Shown piece after piece: positions 14,934 through 22,663 of a stretch of 24,726 nt of DNA. The notes below the pieces were generated by a model. It made no database searches. It worked only from the letters and a program-made list of their open reading frames with translations, and had not been told where the DNA came from. A program made the translations under genes and the position numbers. Within the stretch, counting starts at the first letter, position 1. Each line of letters begins with the position of its first letter. Source of the stretch: JACJYE01 sp964432875 (GTDB taxonomy: Bacteria > Bacteroidota > Bacteroidia > Chitinophagales > Saprospiraceae); assembly GCA_964432875.1 (NCBI GenBank), contig CAYSPJ010000079.1:1-24726 (forward strand), read 5' to 3'.

Positions 14934-15560
14934 TCAAAACATATACATCCCGCGGATGGTGAGTGCACGGCTGAAGAAGCGGCCGGTATTGGCGGCCGAA
15001 CCCGGGCCGGAGATACCTCCTTCGCGGAAGTTGTTGAGGGTGCGCGACCAATAAGCATTGATGCCGAAGTTTTCCTGGATAAAGAAAGTAGCGCCCAGTA
15101 TCAGGGATACATTGTTTTCCTTTAGCGGGATTTGCGCCGTGGCATCGTCGCCTACCGCGTCGGTGATTTTGTAATTGATCAGGCGGGAATAGGAAAGGCC
15201 GCCGCTGGCTTCGATTTTCCATTCCCGGAAGCACAGCAACACTGGAGCTTCTACATAGTTGAGGTGGATGCGGTCGAAGGGCGAAGCGGGGTTGTCTTTA
15301 TTGCTGCGCGTGGCGCCTTGTTGGCTGAACAAAAGCTCTACGCCCAGGTGCCAGCGTTCGCTCAATAGGGCATTGGCCCGCATGCCGGCATTGATGCCCA
15401 GCTTGTTGAAGCCATAGAGCAGGTCGCCGTCGATCTGCGCCATATTGAAACCAGCGACAATGCCGCCTTCGAAGGCGCGTTGCTGGCGGCTGCTTTGCGC
15501 CTGCAGGGAAAAGGCCGCCAAAAGAAGCAATGCCAGGAGTACGGTAGGTGTTTTTTTCAT
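14934..15560 (-). CDS. PorT-like outer-membrane beta-barrel protein
   Basis: A 208-residue protein with a clear signal peptide (MKKTPTVLLALLLLAAFSLQAQ), which fixes the start at ATG 15560 rather than further upstream. The mature part consists of alternating amphipathic strands (GIVAGFNMAQIDGDLLYGFNKLGINAGMRAN, LGVELLFSQQGA, YVEAPVLLCF, ASGGLSYSRLINY) and ends MYMF, the aromatic C-terminus recognised by the BAM machinery. This matches the outer-membrane beta-barrel group (PF13568) that includes PorT. The specific role is unknown. It has a well-formed promoter at 15582-15612 and is probably monocistronic. Confidence 0.82.
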   Translation of the reverse strand: MKKTPTVLLALLLLAAFSLQAQSSRQQRAFEGGIVAGFNMAQIDGDLLYGFNKLGINAGMRANALLSERWHLGVELLFSQQGATRSNKDNPASPFDRIHLNYVEAPVLLCFREWKIEASGGLSYSRLINYKITDAVGDDATAQIPLKENNVSLILGATFFIQENFGINAYWSRTLNNFREGGISGPGSAANTGRFFSRALTIRGMYMF

Positions 15561-15581
15561 AAGCCGTAACAGTTGAGCGAG

Positions 15582-15612
15582 CAAAGATAGGCAAATAATA
15601 CCGGATGGCAAA
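15582..15612 (-). promoter_or_regulatory. Bacteroidota promoter of the beta-barrel gene
   Basis: On the minus strand: TTTG (15612-15609), exactly 19 bases, then TATCTTTG (15589-15582). This is a full consensus match at ideal spacing, 21 bases ahead of ATG 15560. Confidence 0.75.
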
Positions 15613-15690
15613 ATGCGGGGGCCGCAAAGGCGGGCATGGTCGGACAAAGGCAAAAAAGGAAAAAATCCAGCGCGGCGTCAATAATTTGCC

Positions 15691-15698
15691 TATCTTTG
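15691..15698 (+). promoter_or_regulatory. Candidate -7 element pointing toward the lasso-peptide operon
   Basis: TATCTTTG on the plus strand is a perfect -7 match, but the -33 position (about 15668-15671) does not read TTTG. If used, it would transcribe the lasso operon with a leader of roughly 260 bases. Confidence 0.4.
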
Positions 15699-15963
15699 AG
15701 CGCACAAAAACAGTACTATGAGGAAACGGCCCGCTTGAATGGCCCTGAAAAGGCACCGTACGAGTTTACCGCTTTCCCACTTAACAACCTAGTCGCCATC
15801 ATGATCCCACCTTCGGGCTAAAGCCTTGAGGATGCTGCGCATGCCTGCTTTTGCAATGGTCATGCGTTTGGGAAAGAGGCTTGAAAAGCCCTTCAGCCCC
15901 GTAAAGTTCAATGTTTTTTCCCTTTGCCAGGCCGCGTAAAGGATACCAATAGACCAGGAAACT

Positions 15964-16956
15964 ATGAACATGCTAAAAACGATACCCAGAAAGAACAAAG
16001 TGGCTGCCGGGAGGCACCAACATTATCAGGCCTTCAATCTGCATTTTGCCTCCACCTTGCCATTGCCAGAGCTGGCGGCGGCAGAGCAGCAAGCGGCTGA
16101 TGTCCTAATCCGCGAGGGGCGGGTGCCGCGGCGGCTGCCGCCTGGCGAAATAACAAGTGAAGGCTGGTTGAATGATGGCCATCTCTACTATCAAATCGGT
16201 GCCGGGAAGGTGTTATTGGACGTAAGCGAGGCTGGCCGCTACTTCATTCAAGATGGCGAGTCGGTCACGATCCAGCGCCGACCTGGCGCTTCGGATGATG
16301 AAGTACGCTTCTATCTGCTCGGCTCCTGTATGGGTTTTTTGTTGCTGAGCCGCGGCCTTTTTGCCTTTCACGGCAGCGCGGTGACCAATGGGGCGCATTG
16401 CTTGCTCTTTATTGGCGAATCGGGCGCGGGCAAATCCACTACCGCTACAGCTTTTCTGCGCCGGGGCTACCGCCTGCTGGCCGACGATGTCAGCCTGGTG
16501 GGCTTTGATGAAGCGGGGCAGGCCCTGGTTTATCCGGCTTTCCCCCAGATCAAACTCTGGGAGGACTCAGTCCGGGCACTGGAAGTAGAAGGCGATTCGC
16601 TCGCGCTGATCTTGCCGGATTGGGAAAAGTTCAAACTCAATGTTTGCCAGGATTTTATCGCCCAGCCTATGCCGCTGACGGCTATTTTCCAGCTCTGGCC
16701 CCAAGCCACAGCCGGAGACCTGAAGCTGCACCGCCTGGAAGGCGTGGAGAAGTTCCTCGCCTTGTCGGGCAATATCTATCGCGGCGCCATGATCGAGGAT
16801 TTCAATCTTCAGCAGCAGCACTTCGCCTTTTGCGCACAACTGCTCCGCCAGTTTCCCGTGTACCGCATTGAACGCCCCAGCGGCTCTTTCCAAATCAGCG
16901 AGTTGTACGCCGCGTTATGCCACCTGCCAGAATTGGCGCATTCACCAAACGACTAA
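15964..16956 (+). CDS. HPr-kinase-like kinase of the lasso peptide cluster (PadeK type)
   Basis: A 330-residue protein of the HprK/P-related kinase group found in paeninodin-type lasso clusters. The N-terminal half holds the group-typical opening HYQAFNLHFASTLPLPELA (20-38). The C-terminal kinase domain has HGSAV (136-140), a P-loop GESGAGKST (151-159), the acidic pair in ADDV (173-176), and PAFPQIKLWEDS. In paeninodin biosynthesis the related kinase phosphorylates the C-terminal Ser of the precursor. The precursor here also ends in Ser, so the same reaction is inferred. It is the first gene of the operon. The start may be ATG 15964 or ATG 15970. Confidence 0.85.
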   Translation: MNMLKTIPRKNKVAAGRHQHYQAFNLHFASTLPLPELAAAEQQAADVLIREGRVPRRLPPGEITSEGWLNDGHLYYQIGAGKVLLDVSEAGRYFIQDGESVTIQRRPGASDDEVRFYLLGSCMGFLLLSRGLFAFHGSAVTNGAHCLLFIGESGAGKSTTATAFLRRGYRLLADDVSLVGFDEAGQALVYPAFPQIKLWEDSVRALEVEGDSLALILPDWEKFKLNVCQDFIAQPMPLTAIFQLWPQATAGDLKLHRLEGVEKFLALSGNIYRGAMIEDFNLQQQHFAFCAQLLRQFPVYRIERPSGSFQISELYAALCHLPELAHSPND

Positions 16957-16964
16957 CTTATCCC

Positions 16965-18014
16965 GTGACGCTCAGAGATAAAATCCCGCCCATCTATCAC
17001 GCCTTCTTCCCGGAACTGCTCGAATTGGAGATTCCGCCAGAGAAGATCGCCACTTGTGATAATTGCACCTTGTGTTTGTCTGCCAAGAGCCCGTACTTTC
17101 ATACTAAGTGTTGTACGTACTATCCACACTTGCCCAACTATCTGGTGGGCGGGATCCTTCAGGAAAATGATGCTTCGATGGCGGAAGGCGGCAAGCGCCT
17201 GCGCAGGCTCATCAGCCAGAAAAAAGGGGTGAGCCCCTATGGGATCATCCCGCCGGTTGAATATTCCGTCCGGCGCACCGCCATCCGCAAAAAAAACTTC
17301 TGGGAGATCAAACAGGAAGAAAACCAGTCGATACTATGCCCATACTATGACCAGGGCCGTTGCACGGTTTGGAAATACCGGGAGAATTTGTGCGTCACTT
17401 ATTTCTGCGCCCCGATTGCCAATACTAAAGGGCGCATTTTTTGGGACAAAGTGAATGAATACCTGAAAAGAGTAGAAATGGAGCTTGCCCAATATGCGCT
17501 CCTACAGCTCGGCTGGCCACCGGAAGCCATCCTGCTCCACTCGATTAAAGGTGATTCTTTAGGGTTGGATGATGCCAATGGGGAGCTGGATGAGGCGAAG
17601 TACGCCGAATTGTGGCGGGATTGGGCAGGACGGGAAGAAGCATGGTATGTCCAATGCTATGAAGTCATAGCGGGCCTCGGGCGGGCAACCTTTGAACGCA
17701 TCACAGGCGTTTCCCGTGAAATATTGGAACAAAGCATCATCAATACCCAACAAAGCCTCGCCCAAGCTGCTTTCCCTGACTACCTGCAATTTAATCCAGA
17801 TACCCGCATCGAGCCTCAAGAAGGCATGATGCTGTTGTTGTCCACCGCTGAAGGGCATACCGAAATCTCGGCCATCGCTTTACCTTTGATAAAGGCTTTT
17901 GATGGCCAGCGCACTACTACTGAGGTATTTCACTTGGGGTATAAGATCATGATGAGCCTGGAGCAGCAAGTGGAAAAATTAATTGCGATACGAGCTTTGC
18001 AGCCTGTAGAATAG
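16965..18014 (+). CDS. Cysteine-cluster (YkgJ-like) protein embedded in the lasso operon
   Basis: A 349-residue protein with nine clustered Cys counted from GTG 16965: C31-x2-C34-x2-C37, C49-C50, then C125, C133, C143, C148. The first group (CDNCTLC ... KCC) resembles the CxxCxxxxCC zinc/iron-chelating YkgJ pattern; the second group is CPYYDQGRC ... ENLCVTYFC. A metal or Fe-S site is likely. The last about 70 residues (LIKAFDGQRTTTEVFHLGY ... LIAIRALQPVE) look like a PqqD-type winged helix, which in RiPP pathways binds leader peptides (inference). GTG 16965, 9 bases after the kinase stop, is chosen because the in-frame ATG 16917 lies within the kinase gene and adds only its out-of-frame reading. 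It ends 6 bases before the cyclase gene. It is not a standard lasso component; candidate for an extra modification or a metal-dependent regulator. Confidence 0.7.
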   Translation: MTLRDKIPPIYHAFFPELLELEIPPEKIATCDNCTLCLSAKSPYFHTKCCTYYPHLPNYLVGGILQENDASMAEGGKRLRRLISQKKGVSPYGIIPPVEYSVRRTAIRKKNFWEIKQEENQSILCPYYDQGRCTVWKYRENLCVTYFCAPIANTKGRIFWDKVNEYLKRVEMELAQYALLQLGWPPEAILLHSIKGDSLGLDDANGELDEAKYAELWRDWAGREEAWYVQCYEVIAGLGRATFERITGVSREILEQSIINTQQSLAQAAFPDYLQFNPDTRIEPQEGMMLLLSTAEGHTEISAIALPLIKAFDGQRTTTEVFHLGYKIMMSLEQQVEKLIAIRALQPVE

Positions 18015-18020
18015 CATGAT

Positions 18021-19958
18021 ATGAGCGGTATATTTGGGATTATCGACACTTCAAAAAAGCCTTTAGCCTCAGAATGGTTGGAAGGGATGATGCAGCATCT
18101 GGCCCACCGCGGGCCAGACGGGCGGAGATACTGGCTGGAACACCACGCTGGGATGGGGCACTTGATGTTACAAATCAGTCCGGAAGACCGCCTGGATGAC
18201 TCCCCTTTGTCTTATCACCACTTGACCGTCACGGCAGACAGCCGGCTGGATGGGCGCGAAGGGCTATGCCGCGATTTAGGGCTTCCGGACGGCAGCGCAG
18301 CTAGCATGCCCGACAGCTTGCTCATCGCCAAAGCTTATGAGCAATGGGGGGAAAACTGCGTGGACTATCTGCTGGGCGATTTTGCTTTTGCCATCTGGGA
18401 TCAGCGGTCCCAGGCTCTTTTTTGCGCCCGCGATCATGCTGGGGTGAAACCTTTTTTTTATGGGCAGTGCAATGGGAAATTCGTCTTTGCATCGGAAATC
18501 AAAGCTATCGCCGAGCTGCCCTTCGTGCCGCAGGACTTTAATGAAGAGCTGTTGGCTGATTACCTGTTACTGGCCTCCTGGCGGGGTGAGCGCGCCAAAG
18601 AAACCTTTTTCAAAGGCATTTGCCGCCTGATGCCCGCCCAGCGGTTGTCCTTGCAACAAGGACGATTAAACATTGCTAGTTATTGGATGCCTGCTCATCG
18701 CCATACCCTGAGGCTGCCTTCTGATGAGGACTATGCCGCTGCCCTACGAGAATTGATGGAGCAGGCGGTGCGTGACCGTTTGCGCACCAATTATCCAATA
18801 GGGGTGCAACTTAGCGGAGGGCTGGACTCTTCCAGCATCGCCTGTATTGCGGCCCGAGAACTAGCCAAACTAAACCGCTCCCTTTTTGCCGCTTCTTCAG
18901 TGCTTCCCGACCATCACCACGGGCGGGAAAAGGATGAGCGCCAGTTTATCGAAGCGGTGGCCCAGCAAGAGCAAAATATATGCACCAATTTTGTCAGCGC
19001 TTCCGAGCGCCGTATCTTTGCCGATATTCACCAGGCTTTTGACAAAACCTACAGCCCCGTCAATGCCTTTCACTACATGGATGATGCGCTCGACGAAACG
19101 CTGTCCAAGCAACATGGGGTCCGCGTGGTGCTGGATGGGTTGCTCGGGGATATCACGGTATCTTATTACCACACTAATAGCTTGGCACATTTGCTCCGGA
19201 TTGGGCGTTTCCAAGCAGCCTGGCATTTGTTTCAGCGCAGGAAGCAAACGGCAAATACCTCTCCGTGGAACTTGATGAAACAGGAGATGATCAAGCCGCT
19301 GCTACCGCGCTACATCCTGGATGCCGTCTTGCAGTTGAAAGGCCTTGCCCCAACTCCATTTGTTGAGAATACCGCTCTGGATACCAATCTTTTTTCTGCA
19401 AAAAAAGCGGAAAAAAAATACAAGTCAACCGTAATGGAGATAGCCAGCCATTCTGACGTTTATAAAGGGCTCTGGGATACGCAGATGCATATTCTGGACG
19501 AAGAGGTCCTCGTCAGGCAGGCACACCATGGTATTGAACATGTTTATCCATGGTTGGATAAACGCATCGTTGACTTTATGTACTCCCTGCCTCCCGAGCA
19601 ATTCCTCCACCGCGGTTGGCCGCGAGGCTTAATCCGCTTTGCGATGGATGGCGTCATTCCTCCCCTTGTCCAATGGCGACAGAGTAAAGGCGCTTACTCC
19701 CCTGACTTTGTCGGGCGACTCGTGCGGGAAGCCCCGGATATTCAACAAAAGATAGTTGCCTGGGAAAAAGAACCTTCAAGATTTAAGGTTGTGAGCCTGG
19801 AGAAAATAAAAAATATGATTGAACAATTGCATAATAAGGAAAAGGTGTCTATTTTTGACAACGGAATTATTACCATTGCTGGTATGGGGCTCGTTGCTTG
19901 TGAATATCAGTATTGGCTTTCGAACAAAAAAGAAAAAACAAACTCACAAATACCATGA
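18021..19958 (+). CDS. Lasso peptide macrolactam synthetase (asparagine synthetase B homologue, C protein)
   Basis: A 645-residue AsnB-type enzyme. The N-terminal Ntn-hydrolase-like domain starts MSGIFGI, with Ser where glutamine-using AsnB has catalytic Cys2. It keeps fold markers such as LAHRGPDGRRYW, FAIWDQRSQALFCARDHAGVKPFFY and FASEIKAIA. The synthetase domain (about 230-620) has the PP-loop SGGLDSSS (265-272). In lasso biosynthesis this protein adenylates the side-chain carboxylate of Asp/Glu in the core and closes the ring with the N-terminal amine, so glutaminase activity is not required. Its stop overlaps the precursor start in the ATGA at 19955-19958, indicating translational coupling. 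Confidence 0.92.
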   Translation: MSGIFGIIDTSKKPLASEWLEGMMQHLAHRGPDGRRYWLEHHAGMGHLMLQISPEDRLDDSPLSYHHLTVTADSRLDGREGLCRDLGLPDGSAASMPDSLLIAKAYEQWGENCVDYLLGDFAFAIWDQRSQALFCARDHAGVKPFFYGQCNGKFVFASEIKAIAELPFVPQDFNEELLADYLLLASWRGERAKETFFKGICRLMPAQRLSLQQGRLNIASYWMPAHRHTLRLPSDEDYAAALRELMEQAVRDRLRTNYPIGVQLSGGLDSSSIACIAARELAKLNRSLFAASSVLPDHHHGREKDERQFIEAVAQQEQNICTNFVSASERRIFADIHQAFDKTYSPVNAFHYMDDALDETLSKQHGVRVVLDGLLGDITVSYYHTNSLAHLLRIGRFQAAWHLFQRRKQTANTSPWNLMKQEMIKPLLPRYILDAVLQLKGLAPTPFVENTALDTNLFSAKKAEKKYKSTVMEIASHSDVYKGLWDTQMHILDEEVLVRQAHHGIEHVYPWLDKRIVDFMYSLPPEQFLHRGWPRGLIRFAMDGVIPPLVQWRQSKGAYSPDFVGRLVREAPDIQQKIVAWEKEPSRFKVVSLEKIKNMIEQLHNKEKVSIFDNGIITIAGMGLVACEYQYWLSNKKEKTNSQIP

Positions 19959-20107
19959 AAAAAGAACTGAAAACAAAACCGCAGCACCCTCCCATTAAGA
20001 AGAGCTGGTCAAAGCCAGAGATTAAATCGACCTTACCAATTAAAGAAACTTTGAGCGGGCCTCCGGGAGGGGTTGATATGATGACGCTAATTCCTGGTAT
20101 GAGTTAG
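19955..20107 (+). CDS. Lasso peptide precursor (A)
   Basis: A 50-residue precursor. The Lys-rich leader (1-33) contains WSKP at 18-21, corresponding to the YxxP motif that lasso B1 proteins bind, and Thr32 at position -2, the conserved residue for leader cleavage. The predicted core is residues 34-50, SGPPGGVDMMTLIPGMS: an 8-residue ring between the Ser1 amine and the Asp8 side chain (Ser34 codon 20054-20056, Asp41 codon 20075-20077), then a 9-residue tail ending in Ser. The layout parallels paeninodin (T-M before A-G-P...D). A 7-residue Gly35-Asp41 ring is the alternative but would put Thr at -3. ATG 19955 overlaps the cyclase stop; the in-frame upstream start at 19913 lies inside the cyclase gene. 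Annotation pipelines could easily miss it because of its size. Confidence 0.88.
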   Translation: MKKELKTKPQHPPIKKSWSKPEIKSTLPIKETLSGPPGGVDMMTLIPGMS

Positions 20108-20146
20108 TTTTATCTCGATCCAATTTCGGCTTAAGCTGTCTTTTAA

Positions 20147-20428
20147 ATGAATAAAGAACACTCCAGCCCCAAATGGCAGGCCGCCAAAGATTTACTCTCC
20201 AGCAAAATCGACGATGAAGTCATCATCATGGGGCTACAAACGGATAAGTACTACGGGCTGGATGCTATTGCCAGCCGCATCTGGGAGTTGTTAGAAGAGC
20301 CGCGCTCACTCGACGAGCTGGTCAGCCTGCTCCGGGAAGAATACGAGGTGGAGGAGGACGTATGCCGCGAGGAGACTTTGGCGCTGCTGCAGGATTTGTC
20401 TAGCCAGAAGCTGATCCGCGAATTGTAA
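20147..20428 (+). CDS. PqqD-like RiPP recognition element (lasso B1)
   Basis: A 93-residue stand-alone RiPP recognition element. The PqqD fold is visible as beta strands DDEVIIMGLQTDKYYGLDAIASRIWELLEEP (22-52), followed by helices SLDELVSLLREEYEVEEDVCREETLALLQDLSSQKLI. The YYGL...IWELL core is typical of lasso B1 proteins. It should bind the precursor leader around WSKP and deliver it to the peptidase B2 and cyclase C. It starts 39 bases after the precursor stop and abuts B2 directly. Confidence 0.9.
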   Translation: MNKEHSSPKWQAAKDLLSSKIDDEVIIMGLQTDKYYGLDAIASRIWELLEEPRSLDELVSLLREEYEVEEDVCREETLALLQDLSSQKLIREL

Positions 20429-20875
20429 ATGATTTTTAGTATGAGCAAGCTCAACCGCGCTTTTCGCTTACCCTTTGCTGACCAATGGCTATTGGCAGAG
20501 GCATTGGTATGGCTGGGCCTGTGGCGTTTGCTCATCCTATTGTTCCCTTTCAAAAGATTGATGCCGGCTCTATCCGCCCCATCCGCAGGAAGCCCAACCG
20601 CTTTGTCTGCGGCCCAATCAGCGATGGCGGCACGTGTCGGCTGGGCGGTCGAGTTGGCGGGGCGTTATACGCCCTGGCACAGTACTTGTCTGGTTCGGGC
20701 GGCGGCGGGCAAAGCCATCCTTAGCCGCCGGGGTATTGGTAGTACGCTATTCATTGGCGTGCTGCAGGCCGATAGCTCCAGCCTCAAAGCACATGCCTGG
20801 CTGCAGAGCGATGGCCGCATCCTCACTGGCGCCAGCGGCTATGAAGCCTACCAGGTGCTCTCTTCTTTTTCATAA
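20429..20875 (+). CDS. Lasso leader peptidase, transglutaminase-like (B2)
   Basis: A 148-residue transglutaminase-like cysteine protease of the lasso B2 family. The N-terminal part is hydrophobic (WLLAEALVWLGLWRLLILLFPF). The catalytic triad candidates are Cys87 (HSTCLVRAAAGKAIL), His122 (KAHAWL) and Asp128 (QSDGRILTG), in the usual order and spacing. It removes the leader after Leu33 of the precursor before or together with ring closure. ATG 20429 directly follows the B1 stop; ATG 20441 (MSKLNRAFRLPF) is an equally good start and would shorten the protein by four residues. Confidence 0.9.
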   Translation: MIFSMSKLNRAFRLPFADQWLLAEALVWLGLWRLLILLFPFKRLMPALSAPSAGSPTALSAAQSAMAARVGWAVELAGRYTPWHSTCLVRAAAGKAILSRRGIGSTLFIGVLQADSSSLKAHAWLQSDGRILTGASGYEAYQVLSSFS

Positions 20876-20887
20876 CCCAAACTCAAA

Positions 20888-22663
20888 TTGTCCCGCATCG
20901 CCTATTTAGCGCCTCTAGTCAAAGCCTTACAATTAGTCTGGCGCAGTACTCGCAAGTGGACCCTGATACATTTTGCCTTGCTATTCGTGCAAGCTGCCTT
21001 GCCGCTGGGGCTCCTTTATCTGACCAAGGCGATTATTGATGCGCTCACCCAGCCAGGAGAACAAGAGGATTTTCAGGAGGTTTTGTGGTACATCGGCTTG
21101 CTCGGGCTGACCTGGCTGCTCATCCATGGATTTCAGAGCCTGGCGCAATTTGTCAGCGAAACCCAGCAGCACCTCTTTATCGACTTTATGGCTTCCGCCA
21201 TGCAGGAAAAATCGGTTTCAGTTGACTTGGCTTACTACGAAAACCCGGAATACCACAATACCTTCCACAAAGCTCAGCAAGAAGCGCCTTACCGGCCCAT
21301 CCAGGTGTTAAACGAATTTTTCAGCCTGGTGCAAAATGCTTTGTCTTTAGCCGGGATTGCCGGCTTACTGTTTTTCCTGCACTGGGGCATTGCGTTGCTC
21401 CTGCTCGCCGCCGCCATCCCCAATGTGCTGATCAAGCTGAAGTTTTCCCGCCGCCTGTACGTCTGGGAGCGAGCGCGTGTCGGCATGGAGCGGCGGGGCT
21501 GGTATATCAACGATGTGCTCACTTCCAGCTTTTATGCCAAAGAAGTGCGCCTGTTCGGGTTTGGGCCCTACCTGATGGCGCGCTACCGGGAACTGCGGCG
21601 GTTGCTTTTTGGCGAGAAGAACCGCATCCTGCGGCAGCGGGCTATAGCTGACCTCAGTGGGAAAGCCATCGAAGTGCTGGCCATCTCCGCTGCTTATGCC
21701 TACACCGCCTGGCGTGCTTTCCAGCAAGCCATCACCCTGGGCAGCCTGGCTATGTATTTCCAGGCTTTTCAGCGGGGGCAATCGCACTTGCAGCAAGTGT
21801 TTCAGTCGCTTGCCCGGCTTTACCAGCACCGCCTTTTCCTGAGCTTCCTGTTCGATTTTTTGTCGCTGGAACCCCAAGTAAAGGAGTCTCCGCAGCCCCG
21901 CTCCTTGCCGGCAAAATTGCAGCACGGCATCCGCTTCGAAGGGGTAGGCTTCCGCTATCCGCTGACTGAAAAAGCAGTGCTAGCCGATATCCACCTGGAA
22001 ATCCGCAAAGGGGAAGTCGTCGCCCTGGTCGGCCGCAACGGCTCGGGAAAGACGACTTTGCTCAAGCTGTTGTGTCGGCTGTATGACCCCACTGCGGGCA
22101 GCATCCGCTTCGATGGCCTCGACTTGAAAGACTGCCGCCTGGCGGAGGTGCGCGGCAAAGTGGGGATTATTTTTCAGGATTACGCCCACTATCACCTCAC
22201 TGCCGCGGAAAATATCCAGATTGCCGGGCTGGGGCAGCCGGAAGGCCCGGGGCGCATCGCCGATGCCGCCCGGCGCAGCGATGCCGATGGTTTTATCTCC
22301 CAATTGCCCAAAGGCTACGACAACCTGCTGGGCCGCCATTATGAAGAAGGCATCGAGCTTTCTGGCGGGCAGTGGCAGAAAATAGCCCTGGCCCGCGCGT
22401 TCTACCGCGATGCGGAAATCGTGGTGCTCGACGAGCCCACCAGTGCCATCGACCCCATTTCCGAATACGATATTTTTGCCCAATTCCGCGAGCTGGCTAA
22501 AGATAAAATCGTCATCCTGGTCACTCATCGCCTCTACAACCTCAAGCTGGCCGACCGCATCGTCGTTTTGGATGAAGGCCGCATTGCCGAGCAGGGGGCG
22601 CATGAGGAACTGATGCAGCGCCAAGGGTTATATTATCAGATGTTTGAAAAACAGCAAGTGTGA
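20888..22663 (+). CDS. ABC exporter with fused membrane and ATPase domains (lasso D)
   Basis: A 591-residue ABC half-transporter. Six membrane helices lie in the first about 320 residues. The nucleotide-binding domain (about 345-591) has Walker A GRNGSGKT (382-389), signature LSGGQ (491-495), Walker B VVLDEP with D515/E516, and H-loop THR. No N-terminal C39 peptidase domain is present, consistent with leader removal by B2. It should export the mature lasso peptide as a homodimer and may provide self-protection. The start is TTG 20888, 12 bases after the B2 stop; no ATG is nearby. Confidence 0.9.
   Translation: MSRIAYLAPLVKALQLVWRSTRKWTLIHFALLFVQAALPLGLLYLTKAIIDALTQPGEQEDFQEVLWYIGLLGLTWLLIHGFQSLAQFVSETQQHLFIDFMASAMQEKSVSVDLAYYENPEYHNTFHKAQQEAPYRPIQVLNEFFSLVQNALSLAGIAGLLFFLHWGIALLLLAAAIPNVLIKLKFSRRLYVWERARVGMERRGWYINDVLTSSFYAKEVRLFGFGPYLMARYRELRRLLFGEKNRILRQRAIADLSGKAIEVLAISAAYAYTAWRAFQQAITLGSLAMYFQAFQRGQSHLQQVFQSLARLYQHRLFLSFLFDFLSLEPQVKESPQPRSLPAKLQHGIRFEGVGFRYPLTEKAVLADIHLEIRKGEVVALVGRNGSGKTTLLKLLCRLYDPTAGSIRFDGLDLKDCRLAEVRGKVGIIFQDYAHYHLTAAENIQIAGLGQPEGPGRIADAARRSDADGFISQLPKGYDNLLGRHYEEGIELSGGQWQKIALARAFYRDAEIVVLDEPTSAIDPISEYDIFAQFRELAKDKIVILVTHRLYNLKLADRIVVLDEGRIAEQGAHEELMQRQGLYYQMFEKQQV

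Larger units (their letters stand above)
15582..15698. repeat. 18-bp inverted repeat carrying outward -7 boxes
   Basis: The minus-strand reading of 15582-15599 is ATTATTTGCCTATCTTTG; the plus-strand reading of 15681-15698 is ATAATTTGCCTATCTTTG. They match at 17 of 18 positions and are 81 bases apart. Each copy ends in the promoter -7 element TATCTTTG, pointing outward. Confidence 0.7.
15561..15963. other. 403-base intergenic region ahead of the lasso operon
   Basis: It contains the divergent promoter-bearing inverted repeat (15582-15698). Beyond it a 6-codon frame starts at ATG 15718 (MRKRPA, stop). Short open frames exist on both strands, for example minus 15789-15998 with a hydrophobic start and plus to 15821, but none shows family features or good start context. 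The leader could hold regulatory structure or a decayed gene; I see no convincing terminator or riboswitch. Confidence 0.4.

Noticed and set aside
15636..15821. Short plus-strand frame that could be a second lasso precursor
   Set aside because: It has no WxxP/YxxP leader motif, no Thr(-2), and no core-like Gly/Ser...Asp/Glu pattern.
15789..15998. 69-codon minus-strand frame with a hydrophobic start, ahead of the lasso kinase
   Set aside because: It overlaps the kinase start antisense, has no family resemblance and no promoter; too weak to call.
16917..16964. Upstream ATG start for the cysteine-cluster protein
   Set aside because: These 16 codons lie mostly within the 3' end of the kinase gene in another frame and look non-native; GTG 16965 fits the operon spacing.
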